From Sphingobacterium sp. UBA2700 (GTDB lineage: Bacteria > Bacteroidota > Bacteroidia > Sphingobacteriales > Sphingobacteriaceae), in NCBI GenBank assembly GCA_002354335.1, contig DELI01000013.1, positions 6,963 through 70,962 on the forward strand: a stretch of DNA of 64,000 nucleotides, read 5' to 3'. Both the position numbers and the translations under genes were made by a program. The notes below the pieces were generated by a model. That model was not told where the DNA came from and did no database searches. It saw nothing but the letters and a program-made list of their open reading frames with translations. This document shows, piece after piece, positions 55,843 through 64,000 of this stretch (within the stretch, counting starts at the first letter, position 1; each line of letters opens with the position of its first letter).

Positions 55843-57009
55843 TTATAACTTTTGTTCTAATTCTTTAATTCGGGTCGCAAAGTACGATTTTTTTTCTGGA
55901 TTCTCGGAAATTAATTTTTTAAATACCAAAATCGCTTTCTCGTACATTGCCTGTCCTTCGTAAATATTTGCTAATGTCTCTGTTACAACAGACAAGTGGT
56001 CTTCAGAGCTCTTTCTAGCTTTATTTTCGTTGTTGATTTCTTCCGCTTTCGGAGGCTGAATTTGTGGCTCTTCACGAATGAACTTCTCGATGACCTCATC
56101 TTTCTCTTCCGCAGGATTAAACTCTACCGTGTCTTTCTGATATTTCTCGCTGAGCTTATCTTCCGGGTTTTGTAAATGGAAGATATTCTCCCGGATTTGC
56201 TGATCTAAAATCGCCTCATCCAACTTCCGCGGATCAAACTGTCCTTTATGGGGTTTCGGGAATACCGGCTGTGCAAAAGGTTGATAAGTATCCGCATGCT
56301 CAAGACGAGTCTTGTATAACCACCAGCGGAAGCTATACGGCATCAACTCATCATTATATAAGCTGATATCCTCTTCAGAACTAGCCACCTGTTCTTCTTC
56401 GACAGCTTCTAATGTTGCAGGCTCTTCCTCTTCGATTTCCTCCTCTACATCCGCTTCAAGAGTGACTCTGCTAGTACTTCTTGGCTTTGCCCCTAAAGCA
56501 TACTTCTCATAATCGAAAAGCTGGCTTTCATCTATCTCCTCTTCGGTCTCCTCGTTCGCTGCATCATCCCCAACATCCTGTTTATCTTCAACGAAAGCAT
56601 TTGCTGTAGAACTTTCCTCTACTGTTTCTTCCGCCTCAACTTCGATGTCCTCTTCCTCGGCAATTTCCTCTTGCAAATTATCTTCAACTTCCGCATTATC
56701 TTCCATCCCCTCAGCAGGAATAGCAGGACTCTCTACCTCTTCAAAGCTAATGTAATCATCAGAATCTACTTCTAGCTCAGGGATATCCTTTACCGGTTTT
56801 TGCAGGTAATCCCGCAACCAGAAAGCATTATAGGCATACAACAACGTCTTTTGCTTATCAACAGGCTGTTGTTCTAATTGCTTTCTACGTTCATTTGCAA
56901 AAACGATGGGTTGAGCATAAGGATATTTGGAAAGCAAGTACTGAAAATCCGCCTCACTAACCTCCAGGGGATTCTCTAATGCTTTTCTAAATATATTAAG
57001 TTGATCCAT
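55843..57009 (-). CDS. Acidic TPR-like protein of the lptE-secG operon
   Basis: From the ATG at 57009 this 388-residue protein has a conserved N-terminal region (MDQLNIFRKALENPLEVSE...LLSKYPYAQPI), then a very acidic low-complexity stretch (about 85-215, runs of Glu and Val/Ile), then a second ordered region and a C-terminal TPR-like helix pair (SVVTETLANIYEGQAMYEKAILVFKKLI). Its function is unknown; the position between lptE and secG is typical of Bacteroidota. An ATG three codons upstream (57018) is possible. Confidence 0.75.
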   Translation of the reverse strand: MDQLNIFRKALENPLEVSEADFQYLLSKYPYAQPIVFANERRKQLEQQPVDKQKTLLYAYNAFWLRDYLQKPVKDIPELEVDSDDYISFEEVESPAIPAEGMEDNAEVEDNLQEEIAEEEDIEVEAEETVEESSTANAFVEDKQDVGDDAANEETEEEIDESQLFDYEKYALGAKPRSTSRVTLEADVEEEIEEEEPATLEAVEEEQVASSEEDISLYNDELMPYSFRWWLYKTRLEHADTYQPFAQPVFPKPHKGQFDPRKLDEAILDQQIRENIFHLQNPEDKLSEKYQKDTVEFNPAEEKDEVIEKFIREEPQIQPPKAEEINNENKARKSSEDHLSVVTETLANIYEGQAMYEKAILVFKKLISENPEKKSYFATRIKELEQKL

Positions 57010-57026
57010 TGTATTCAATAAGTAGA

Positions 57027-57554
57027 TTACCAGTTGTTAAAAGCTCTATTAAAGATGTCTTCGGTGAGCATCTTCACAATCTCTGCGGAAAGAGCATTCT
57101 CTTGATTGGTGAAATCGCCACGAAATTCTTTGAACTGTGTGAAAGACTCCTCGAAGTCGCTCTCACCCGTTTCGTCTTTCGAATTCTTGTAAGTCACTTT
57201 CACTGTCACCGTTAAACGGTTCAATGCTGCGAAATCCGTATTAGACTCTACCGCAGCCGCTGTAATCGCATAATTGGTGATGACGCCCTCAAAGACTGCA
57301 TCGCCATCCTGATTCACTTGGCTTAAACGGGATTGTGTCCGGATGGTTTCCTTTAGTTTCTCCGTGAAGCTCTGACTGAAATTCGGATTCACAATAGGAG
57401 AAATATTCTCAAAGAATGCTACAGAATAAGTCTTCATGTTCTCTGGAATCGACCCTCCAGATAAACTATAACTGACTCCACACCCTTGAATCAAGCAGAC
57501 CATCATGATGGCTAATAAACTGCCAAAAGCGATTCCTCTTATCTTTAACATCAA
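57027..57554 (-). CDS. lptE: LptE-like LPS-assembly lipoprotein
   Basis: This 175-residue lipoprotein (lipobox IQGC, Cys at 25) has the LptE pattern: GVSYSLSGGSIPENMKTYSV just after the lipid site, NPNFSQSFTEKLKETIRTQSRL as the first helix, and the strand-rich remainder. LptE plugs the LptD barrel and assists LPS export. It lies nine bases after the sigma54 activator gene and 17 bases before the acidic TPR gene. Confidence 0.87.
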   Translation of the reverse strand: MMLKIRGIAFGSLLAIMMVCLIQGCGVSYSLSGGSIPENMKTYSVAFFENISPIVNPNFSQSFTEKLKETIRTQSRLSQVNQDGDAVFEGVITNYAITAAAVESNTDFAALNRLTVTVKVTYKNSKDETGESDFEESFTQFKEFRGDFTNQENALSAEIVKMLTEDIFNRAFNNW

Positions 57555-57563
57555 TTTGTTAGA

Positions 57564-58835
57564 TTAGTCGAGATTTAAATCCTTAATTTTTCTATATAAG
57601 GTACGTTCTGAGATTCCTAACTCCTGAGCGGCCGCCTTCCTTTTCCCTTTATGCTTTCTCAGGGCCTTTTTAATCAAATCAGACTCCTTGTCTACCAAAG
57701 ATAATGATTCTTCGACTTCCTCCACATCTTGTGTATCATAAGTTAAATAATCACTGTTATTGCCATTTGGCTGATTTGGATTATGGATCGTCAATGTAGG
57801 AGGCTGCGCAATCGCATAATCGTCATTAACGATATTATTCGCAGCAGGACGAACTTCCTGATATAATTGATTGATATATGGCGAGTTCTGCTCAATAGTT
57901 CCAGGATTGAAACCATTCTGTATCAATTCAACAACGAGCTTCTTCAAATCTACCATGTCTTTTCTCATATCGAAAAGCACTTTATACAGCAGGTCTCTTT
58001 CTGAAAAATTCTCTTTATTCGCATCCTTTACCGGCATAGGTAAAGTCGTTTGAGATTCAATAGGAATATAGTTACTCAATATCTGAGCAGTCACGACGCG
58101 TTCTTTTTCCAATACAGCGATTTGCTCGGCGATATTTTTCAATTGGCGAACATTCCCCGGCCATGAGTAATTGGTCAATAAATCTTGTGCATCCGGTGTC
58201 AGTTGAATACCCGGAGTTCTATATTTATCAGCAAAATCGACTACAAACTTCCGGAACAGCAGATAGATATCTTCCTTACGCTCGCGCAAAGAAGGGATAC
58301 GCAAAGGAACAGTATTCAAACGGTAATACAAGTCCTCACGGAACTTCCCTTTCTTTACCGCCTCATACACATCCACATTGGTTGCAGCAACGACACGTAC
58401 GTTTGTTTTCTGCACCTTCGACGATCCTACGCGGATATACTCGCCACTTTCCAATACACGAAGCAAACGAGCTTGCGTACCTAAGGGCAATTCGCCGACC
58501 TCATCTAAAAAGATTGTACCGCCATCGACCACTTCAAAGTATCCCTTACGGGCTTCATGAGCACCGGTAAATGACCCTTTCTCGTGACCAAAAAGCTCCG
58601 AATCAATCGTTCCTTCAGGAATAGCTCCACAGTTCACCGCAATAAACGGACCATGCTTACGGCCGCTCAGCTGATGAATGATATGTGAAAAAACCTCCTT
58701 ACCAGAACCACTCTCCCCTTGAATCAAAACCGATATATCGGTAGGTGCCACTTGGCGTGCAATATCAATTGCACGATTCAATAAGGGTGAATTTCCAATT
58801 ATTCCAAACCTATTCTTTATATCCTGATGATCCAT
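57564..58835 (-). CDS. Sigma54-dependent activator without receiver domain
   Basis: This 423-residue protein begins directly with the AAA+ domain (about 10-240): Walker A GESGSGKE, the sigma54-contact loop GSFTGA, Walker B GGTIFLDEVGE, and the arginine finger region. A linker with Asn/Pro-rich sequence follows, and then a Fis-type helix-turn-helix (AAAQELGISERTLYRKIKDL, about 403-422). No response-regulator receiver or sensor domain is present, so activity must be controlled otherwise. Its conserved operon with miaB, lptE and secG suggests an envelope-related target, but no -24/-12 promoter could be assigned here. Confidence 0.92.
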   Translation of the reverse strand: MDHQDIKNRFGIIGNSPLLNRAIDIARQVAPTDISVLIQGESGSGKEVFSHIIHQLSGRKHGPFIAVNCGAIPEGTIDSELFGHEKGSFTGAHEARKGYFEVVDGGTIFLDEVGELPLGTQARLLRVLESGEYIRVGSSKVQKTNVRVVAATNVDVYEAVKKGKFREDLYYRLNTVPLRIPSLRERKEDIYLLFRKFVVDFADKYRTPGIQLTPDAQDLLTNYSWPGNVRQLKNIAEQIAVLEKERVVTAQILSNYIPIESQTTLPMPVKDANKENFSERDLLYKVLFDMRKDMVDLKKLVVELIQNGFNPGTIEQNSPYINQLYQEVRPAANNIVNDDYAIAQPPTLTIHNPNQPNGNNSDYLTYDTQDVEEVEESLSLVDKESDLIKKALRKHKGKRKAAAQELGISERTLYRKIKDLNLD

Positions 58836-58858
58836 TTATAAGCTTCTATTTTGAAATA

Positions 58859-60298
58859 TTAGTCTACGATCTTTCCGATCAATGTTGCTGATGTACAGCT
58901 TTCTCCTAATACATTAACGTAGTCCCCAACATTATAGCGTTCATCTACCGGGAAAACGACCATTGTATTCTGATCATTTCTACCGCAGTAGTCTTTATCC
59001 GAACGTTTTGAGAACCCTTCGATCAATACGCGGTGAACTTTGCCCACAAAGTTCTGTACGCGATATAAGCTATGCTCGCGCTGAAGATCGACAACTTCCG
59101 TCAAGCGGCGCTTCTTCACCTCTTCCGGGATATCGTCTTCATAGCGTTTTGCTGCTAAGGTACCTGGTCTTTCTGAATAAGCGAACATATAAGCAAAGTC
59201 ATATTTCACATATTCCATCATTGACAAAGTATCCTGATGTTCTTCTTCCGTCTCTGTGCAGAAACCCGTAATGACATCCGTAGAAATACCGCAGCTAGGA
59301 ATAATACGACGGATTGCATCCACGCGCTCCATATACCATTCTCTATCGTAAGTTCTGTTCATCAGATCCAATACCCTAGAGTTGCCGGACTGAACTGGCA
59401 AGTGGATATACTTACAGATATTATCATATCGCGCCATCGTATGTAGCACCTCATCTGTAATATCTTTTGGATGCGACGTTGAGAATCTGATACGCAGTTC
59501 TGGGCTAACCTCAGCAACCAAGGCAAGTAATTGCGCAAAGTTTACTGTAGGCTTAGCCTCTTCACCTTCCGCAACGGGAGGCGTATATTTATACGAGTCA
59601 ACGTTCTGACCCAATAAGGTTACTTCTTTATAACCAGCGTCAAACAAACCTTGTGCTTCTCTGACGATAGATTCTGCATCTCTACTGCGCTCGCGACCTC
59701 TAGTAAAAGGCACCACACAGAAAGAACACATATTATCACAACCACGCATGATGGAAATGAAAGCCGAGATACCATTCGAGTTCAAGCGAACCGGGCTAAT
59801 ATCAGCGTAAGTTTCCTCACGTGACAATAAAACATTCACTGCGCGACCGCCCTCGTCAACCTTATCAATCAAATTTGGAAGATCGCGATAAGCGTCAGGT
59901 CCCACAACGACGTCAACCAACTTCTCTTCTTCCAAGAATTTAGCTTTCAAACGCTCGGCCATACAACCTAAAACGCCTACGACCATCCCCGGATTCTTTG
60001 CCTTCGCCGACTCAAACTCCTTCAGACGATTACGGACGCGGGTCTCCGCATTCTCACGTATCGAACAAGTGTTGATAAACACCACGTCCGCATCCCTATA
60101 ATCACGTGTTGTCTCATACCCTTTTTCCATTAGGATAGAAGCAACAATCTCGCTATCCGAAAAGTTCATCTGGCATCCGTAGCTCTCAATGTAAAGCTTA
60201 CGACCATTGGACATTCCGGTAGGCACCAACTCCAAAGCCTCTCCTTGGCGCGTCTCATCGTGTGTTTTCGTTGTATGTGATAACTCTAGCATAGTCAA
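58859..60298 (-). CDS. miaB: tRNA-2-methylthio-N6-dimethylallyladenosine synthase MiaB
   Basis: This 479-residue radical-SAM methylthiotransferase has an N-terminal UPF0004 domain with three Fe-S cysteines (YGCQMNF near 42, NTCSIRE near 78, VLGCMAER near 112), the radical-SAM cluster [12 protein letters not shown] (about 190), and a C-terminal TRAM domain. It adds a methylthio group to i6A37 of tRNAs. It is the first gene of the operon continuing to secG. A TAACTTTG -7-like box lies just upstream (60312-60319). Confidence 0.95.
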   Translation of the reverse strand: MTMLELSHTTKTHDETRQGEALELVPTGMSNGRKLYIESYGCQMNFSDSEIVASILMEKGYETTRDYRDADVVFINTCSIRENAETRVRNRLKEFESAKAKNPGMVVGVLGCMAERLKAKFLEEEKLVDVVVGPDAYRDLPNLIDKVDEGGRAVNVLLSREETYADISPVRLNSNGISAFISIMRGCDNMCSFCVVPFTRGRERSRDAESIVREAQGLFDAGYKEVTLLGQNVDSYKYTPPVAEGEEAKPTVNFAQLLALVAEVSPELRIRFSTSHPKDITDEVLHTMARYDNICKYIHLPVQSGNSRVLDLMNRTYDREWYMERVDAIRRIIPSCGISTDVITGFCTETEEEHQDTLSMMEYVKYDFAYMFAYSERPGTLAAKRYEDDIPEEVKKRRLTEVVDLQREHSLYRVQNFVGKVHRVLIEGFSKRSDKDYCGRNDQNTMVVFPVDERYNVGDYVNVLGESCTSATLIGKIVD

Positions 60299-60465
60299 TT
60301 TTCAAAGAGTACAAAGTTAGTAATAAAAACGAAAAGAAATGACAGTTTGTCAGCAGTTGACTAAAATTTAACAAAAAGTTTGATGTATCAATTTGAGACA
60401 AGAAAAGCGACGAAAAAGTTGTTAACTACCTTTGAAATTAATGACGTTCAGAATAATACAGCACA

Positions 60466-60500
60466 ATAAAAAAGGCGTATCCAATGATACGCCTTTTCTA
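60466..60500. terminator. Bidirectional terminator
   Basis: AAAAGGCGTATC pairs with GATACGCCTTTT around a four-base loop, just after the stop of the OmpA-family gene. It is a strong terminator on both strands. Confidence 0.85.
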
Positions 60501-60518
60501 TATATCAAGAGTTGATTC

Positions 60519-61208
60519 TTATTGACCAACTTCTTGCTTAGCTTCTTGTTGCATTTTCTTGCTCGCTACGATAACGATCTCCACGCGACGGTTTTCTGCT
60601 CTACCAGTTTCTGTATCGTTAGATGCAATTGGCTCTGAGTAGTTCTTACCTTCAGTTTTGATACGTCCGCTTGCTAAACCTTGTGATACAGCGTATGATT
60701 TTACAGATGCCGCACGGCCATCAGAAACCTTTTGGTTAGCCTGAAGCGTACCAACGTTATCTGTATGTCCTAATACTAAGATTTCAGTATCAGGCTCTTT
60801 ATTTAAAGTCTCTACTAATTTCGCAATGTTAGCTTTAGCGCTAGATTTCAAAGCAGTACTGTTGAAGTCGAATAAAATACCTGAGTCAAATTTAACCAAG
60901 ATACCTTCACCAACTTGCTCTACTTCAGCACCAGCAACAGTGTTCTCGATTTCTTTCGCTTGCTTGTCCATTTTCTTACCGATCAAGGTACCTGCAGCAC
61001 CACCGATAACAGCACCAGCGATAGCACCTACAGCCGTGTTACCAGCTTTACCCCCGATTAATGCTCCAATAGCACCACCAGCAGCAGTACCTACAACAGC
61101 ACCTTTTGTTGTGCTACTTGTATTTTGAATAGTCGAACAGCTCGCAAACAACATCGCTGAAGTTGCAACTGTTAATCCGTATACCGCTAATCTTTTATTC
61201 ATTTTCAT
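60519..61208 (-). CDS. OmpA-family lipoprotein with glycine zipper
   Basis: From the ATG at 61208 this 229-residue lipoprotein (lipobox FASC) has a glycine-zipper segment (about 37-80, GGAIGALIGGKAG and GGAAGTLIGKKMD) and a C-terminal OmpA peptidoglycan-binding domain (about 105-215) with the LVLGHTDNVG and NRRVEIVI signatures. It resembles the YiaD/Pal-like group and should tether the outer membrane to peptidoglycan. The start is taken at the MKMNKRL lipoprotein signal; a longer upstream reading (61298) would add an unrelated hydrophobic stretch. Confidence 0.88.
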   Translation of the reverse strand: MKMNKRLAVYGLTVATSAMLFASCSTIQNTSSTTKGAVVGTAAGGAIGALIGGKAGNTAVGAIAGAVIGGAAGTLIGKKMDKQAKEIENTVAGAEVEQVGEGILVKFDSGILFDFNSTALKSSAKANIAKLVETLNKEPDTEILVLGHTDNVGTLQANQKVSDGRAASVKSYAVSQGLASGRIKTEGKNYSEPIASNDTETGRAENRRVEIVIVASKKMQQEAKQEVGQ

Positions 61209-61327
61209 AATCACAAATTTTATCTTAATACTTTTTAATTGTTTCAATAAGGAATGAATTTGCAAAGCCAATGCCAAAATGCATGGCAACAAAATCAACC
61301 AGCCCCAATTTACTGAAAATCAATAGG

Positions 61328-62086
61328 TTATTTTTGCTGTTCTGGAATCTCTAATTTCGGTAGGCGTTGAGATTTTGGTCGTCCTTGCTCATCCCAAGAC
61401 TTAAAAGACCTCGTAATGTAGCTCATAATATCATACTGTCCCCAATATTGCGCAGTGCTATACGAAGGACGATAAAGATCCATAAAAGACTGTAATTCTT
61501 CGCCTTCCAACTTCGTTAACTGCGTCACCAAGGTTTTATTAAAAATCCGATCGACCTTCGTTGCTTCCAACTCTTGATTCATGTACTTCTCAAAACGCTT
61601 CGCATTCTTAGCCTCCTGACCAAATAGATTATAGAGTGCTGTGGCAGGGCTTGCCAGATAGGTCCCGAACTTATTCTGTCCATTGTTGTAAACACCTTTT
61701 TTTCTATACTCGTCCAAATATCCACGCATTTCCGCTTCTCTTGAGCTACGTGTTACCACAACGGTTTCTATCGTCAAACCAGACTGCAAATCGACTAAAA
61801 TATCTTCTAAAGTTCTAACGACAGTCTTTACCGGACCATATCCCACCTTATTGAAGGACAGGGTATCGCCAACCGACGCAAAAATGTTAAATACACCATA
61901 AACATTGGTACGAGCCGATTGACCATTCTTTAGGTTATTGATATTCACATCGCTAATTCGAGTACTCGTCCCTTTCTCTAATACTAAACCAGAAATAGAC
62001 CCCGACTCCTGCGCATGTAACGAGAAAGCACAGCCAAGGCATAGCATTAGACTTAAAAGGAGTATATGTTTTGTTTTCTTATACAT
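61328..62086 (-). CDS. Exported carboxypeptidase-like regulatory domain protein
   Basis: From the ATG at 62086 this 252-residue protein has a signal peptide (cleavage near LHAQ) followed by a carboxypeptidase-regulatory-like beta-sandwich (about 28-105, SGSISGLVLEKGTSTRISDVNI, then FNIFASVGDTLSFNKVGYG) and a helical C-terminal half. It is a free-standing relative of the domain at the start of SusC and TonB receptors, without a barrel. Such proteins are common in the phylum, with unknown function. It stands between the OmpA gene and a small conserved gene, on the same strand. Confidence 0.8.
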   Translation of the reverse strand: MYKKTKHILLLSLMLCLGCAFSLHAQESGSISGLVLEKGTSTRISDVNINNLKNGQSARTNVYGVFNIFASVGDTLSFNKVGYGPVKTVVRTLEDILVDLQSGLTIETVVVTRSSREAEMRGYLDEYRKKGVYNNGQNKFGTYLASPATALYNLFGQEAKNAKRFEKYMNQELEATKVDRIFNKTLVTQLTKLEGEELQSFMDLYRPSYSTAQYWGQYDIMSYITRSFKSWDEQGRPKSQRLPKLEIPEQQK

Positions 62087-62150
62087 AGAATACGCTAAAG
62101 GTAGCAATAGTTTAGACTGGCAAATGTTAAAAAGTTTAAAATAGATCGGC

Positions 62151-62543
62151 TTAGTACGGATAGAAAACGAAGTTTGCCCCCTCAGGAACGATCACAAATA
62201 AACACATGTATTCATTTGCCGGTTTAAAACTCTTCTCAAAATAGCCCCGCTTTTCCTCTTCAATCAAACCCTTTTCAATAAACTCTTCCAAGGAGCTAGC
62301 GTGGATGGTCCAAGCGGTATTCAATTCCTGTCGATCTAGAATTACCTCGCCCAAATCCACTTCATGCTGATGAGCCACAAAGATTGGGAACAACGTATAT
62401 CCCTCTGCCATCAGCTCTACAGAAACCTCTTGAATTGCTTCCTTATAGAAATCTAAATCTGCTTTCAAACTAACTAGCGGGCTCTTTCCTTTCGGAGCTT
62501 CCCCCTCGCCTTCCGGCTTATTTAGTAAATCTTGTAAATCCAT
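62151..62543 (-). CDS. Conserved hypothetical protein downstream of rlmD
   Basis: This 130-residue soluble protein has no signal peptide or known motif. Its sequence (SLKADLDFYKEAIQEVS, YTLFPIFVAHQHEVDLGE, ANEYMCLFVIVPEGANFVFYPY) suggests an alpha-beta fold. Its start codon overlaps the rlmD stop codon, so the two are translationally coupled and this gene may assist or depend on RlmD. No function is assigned. Confidence 0.7.
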   Translation of the reverse strand: MDLQDLLNKPEGEGEAPKGKSPLVSLKADLDFYKEAIQEVSVELMAEGYTLFPIFVAHQHEVDLGEVILDRQELNTAWTIHASSLEEFIEKGLIEEEKRGYFEKSFKPANEYMCLFVIVPEGANFVFYPY

Positions 62544-63952
62544 TATTTCTTCAGTTTTAATAAGACAACGTTCTCCACATGTTGTGTATGCGGGAACATA
62601 TCTACAGGCTTTATTCTTGCCACTTCATATTTGCTTTGCAGCATTTCCAGGTCACGAGCCTGCGTAGCCGCATTACAGCTTACATACACTACTTTCTCAC
62701 TTTCCATCTCCAGGATACGCTCCACGACATCGGCATGCATTCCAGCACGTGGAGGATCCGTAATCACCACATCCGGTTTACCATGCTCCTTGATGAAATC
62801 GCTTGTTAAAACGTCTTTCATATCGCCGGCATAGAACTTCGTATTGTCGATTCCATTGATCGCCGAGTTCACTTTCGCATCCTCAATTGCCGTAGGCACA
62901 TATTCAACACCTACTACCTCACGAGCAGTTTTTGCCACGAAGTTAGCGATGGTACCAGCGCCTGCATATAAATCGTAAACCAGCTCATCGCCTTTTAAGT
63001 CCGCAAACTCGCGCGTAATCTTATAAAGTTCATAAGCTTGACGTGAATTGGTCTGATAGAATGACTTCGGTCCTACTTTAAATTTCAAACCCTCCATTTC
63101 CTCATAGATAAAATCACGACCGGCATAGATATGAATATCCTGATCGAAGATCGTATCGTTGCGCTTCTGGTTGATAATATATAATAAGGAAGTAATCGTC
63201 GGGAATTTCTCTTGAATGAAAGACATCAACAAATCAACCTGTCCTTCTTCCGGGTAAGCGAATACGACGATTACCATCAATTCCCCTGTCGATGAAGTAC
63301 GGATAATCAAGTTTCTTAATGCCCCTTCGTGCTGCTTCAGGTCGTAAAAAGAGATTTCATTGGCCTTAGCAAATTCAAAGATGCTATTACGCAGATCGTT
63401 TGACGGATCCTGTTGCAGATAACAATGGTCTACGGTTAAGATCTTATCAAATCTACCCGGCACGTGGAACCCTAAAGCATCCATCGAATCGCCTGGCTGC
63501 ACATCATCCAAATCCGTTAACCAACGTTTATTTGAAAAAGTATATTCTAATTTATTACGGTAGTAGCTCGTTTGCTCCGACGCCAAGATTGGCTCCATAT
63601 TCGAAACATCAACTTTCCCGATGCGAGAAAGTGCGTTTCCAACATATTGCTCCTTAAACTTAAGCTGCGCCTCATAGGTCATATGCTGCCATTTACAGCC
63701 GCCACAAACACCAAAATGAGAGCAAAACGGCTCAACACGATATTCCGACGCCTGCTTAATCGCTGTCACACGACCCTCAACAAAGCTTTTCTTCTTGCGC
63801 ATCAACTCCACATCAACCACATCACCAGGCACAGCACGTTCGATAAAATAAACTAAATTATCCTGCTTAGCTACACCTTTTCCCTCTTCTGCAATGTCAA
63901 TGATCGACAGATCGGAAATAAACTTTTTGTCTTGAGCAATTCTTCTTCCCAT
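62543..63952 (-). CDS. rlmD: 23S rRNA (uracil-1939-C5)-methyltransferase RlmD
   Basis: This 469-residue protein has an N-terminal TRAM domain (about 10-70), an Fe-S cluster motif CSHFGVCGGCKWQ (about 77-89) and a C-terminal SAM-dependent methyltransferase domain with DLYAGAGTIANFVA (about 328), TDPPRAGMHADV and the nucleophilic Cys of VSCNAATQARD (about 427). It methylates uracil in 23S rRNA; assignment to RlmD rather than RlmCD or TrmA follows from the Fe-S cluster and TRAM domain, and the exact position is inferred. Confidence 0.9.
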   Translation of the reverse strand: MGRRIAQDKKFISDLSIIDIAEEGKGVAKQDNLVYFIERAVPGDVVDVELMRKKKSFVEGRVTAIKQASEYRVEPFCSHFGVCGGCKWQHMTYEAQLKFKEQYVGNALSRIGKVDVSNMEPILASEQTSYYRNKLEYTFSNKRWLTDLDDVQPGDSMDALGFHVPGRFDKILTVDHCYLQQDPSNDLRNSIFEFAKANEISFYDLKQHEGALRNLIIRTSSTGELMVIVVFAYPEEGQVDLLMSFIQEKFPTITSLLYIINQKRNDTIFDQDIHIYAGRDFIYEEMEGLKFKVGPKSFYQTNSRQAYELYKITREFADLKGDELVYDLYAGAGTIANFVAKTAREVVGVEYVPTAIEDAKVNSAINGIDNTKFYAGDMKDVLTSDFIKEHGKPDVVITDPPRAGMHADVVERILEMESEKVVYVSCNAATQARDLEMLQSKYEVARIKPVDMFPHTQHVENVVLLKLKK

Positions 63953-64000
63953 AGTGGGTGCAAAAATACAATTTTTTTGATGAGTATTTAGTAGTTAGTA

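Noticed and set aside
58163..58570. A 135-codon plus-strand frame inside the sigma54 activator gene
   Set aside because: It is antisense to the AAA+ domain; the composition is a shadow of that gene.
1..64000. CRISPR arrays, tRNA/rRNA genes and intact insertion sequences
   Set aside because: No regularly spaced repeats, cloverleaf-like sequences or full transposase frames were seen; only recombinase remnants are present.

Overview
The window looks like chromosome from a member of the Bacteroidota, most likely Sphingobacteriaceae close to Sphingobacterium. The evidence is two SusC/SusD pairs, two ECF-sigma/FecR regulator pairs, DUF5916, DUF4861, DUF4843 and PKD-like lipoproteins, many SPII lipoproteins, TAnnTTTG-type -7 promoter boxes, few Shine-Dalgarno sequences, and a moderate GC content. 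No tRNA, rRNA or CRISPR array was found. The genus is an inference from gene content, not from a marker gene.

Layout. (1) 1-4770: the 5' part of a DUF5916 outer-membrane gene (copy 1, cut by the window edge), a divergent small YgaP-like membrane protein, a TPR/LuxR membrane regulator and two small exported proteins. (2) 4819-7550: a scarred island. A serine-recombinase C-terminal half meets a SusD C-terminal tail head-on, followed by an intact Tat-exported alkaline phosphatase and the last 32 codons of a tyrosine integrase. (3) 7641-13742 (minus): ECF sigma, FecR, STN-type TonB receptor and lipoprotein. (4) 14039-17133: accessory stretch with an orphan lipoprotein, an internally deleted universal stress protein, a frameshifted DnaE2 tail, an HNH endonuclease with a PUA/EVE-like N-terminus, and an unknown protein. 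(5) 17431-22949: DUF72 protein, cold-shock-domain protein, HMA-like protein, and the complete second copy of the DUF5916/YgaP-like divergent pair, about 20.97 kb from copy 1. (6) 23055-33754: uronate locus with susC/susD, kduD, a DUF4861 protein, kduI, a hexuronate-type MFS transporter and a LacI-family regulator; a perfect LacI-type palindrome lies in the kduI/MFS divergent gap. (7) 34152-47264: a lipoprotein, then ECF sigma, FecR, STN-SusC, SusD, DUF4843, PKD-like lipoprotein, two-DTG aspartic protease and TlpA-type thioredoxin. (8) 47511-64000: mainly housekeeping, including a TPR protein, aldo/keto reductase, MtfA-like peptidase, groEL/groES, an operon miaB - sigma54 activator - lptE - acidic TPR protein - secG, an OmpA lipoprotein and rlmD.

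How genes fit together. The uronate locus would import an oligosaccharide through SusCD, process it with the DUF4861 protein, and convert unsaturated-uronate products through KduI and KduD under LacI-type control. It carries no recognisable lyase or hydrolase, so the depolymerase must be encoded elsewhere or be the DUF4861 protein. The sigma/FecR/SusCD/protease/thioredoxin cluster looks like an uptake and processing system for a proteinaceous or disulfide-containing substrate; this is inference.

Most noteworthy: the duplicated DUF5916/YgaP-like pair with a conserved Crp/Fnr-type palindrome at identical spacing to a -7 box; a three-copy family of folding intergenic repeats built on TTGGGTTTGAAAGGGCTTT; the recombinase/susD deletion scar; and the retropepsin-TlpA-SusCD cluster with a base-composition break inside it.
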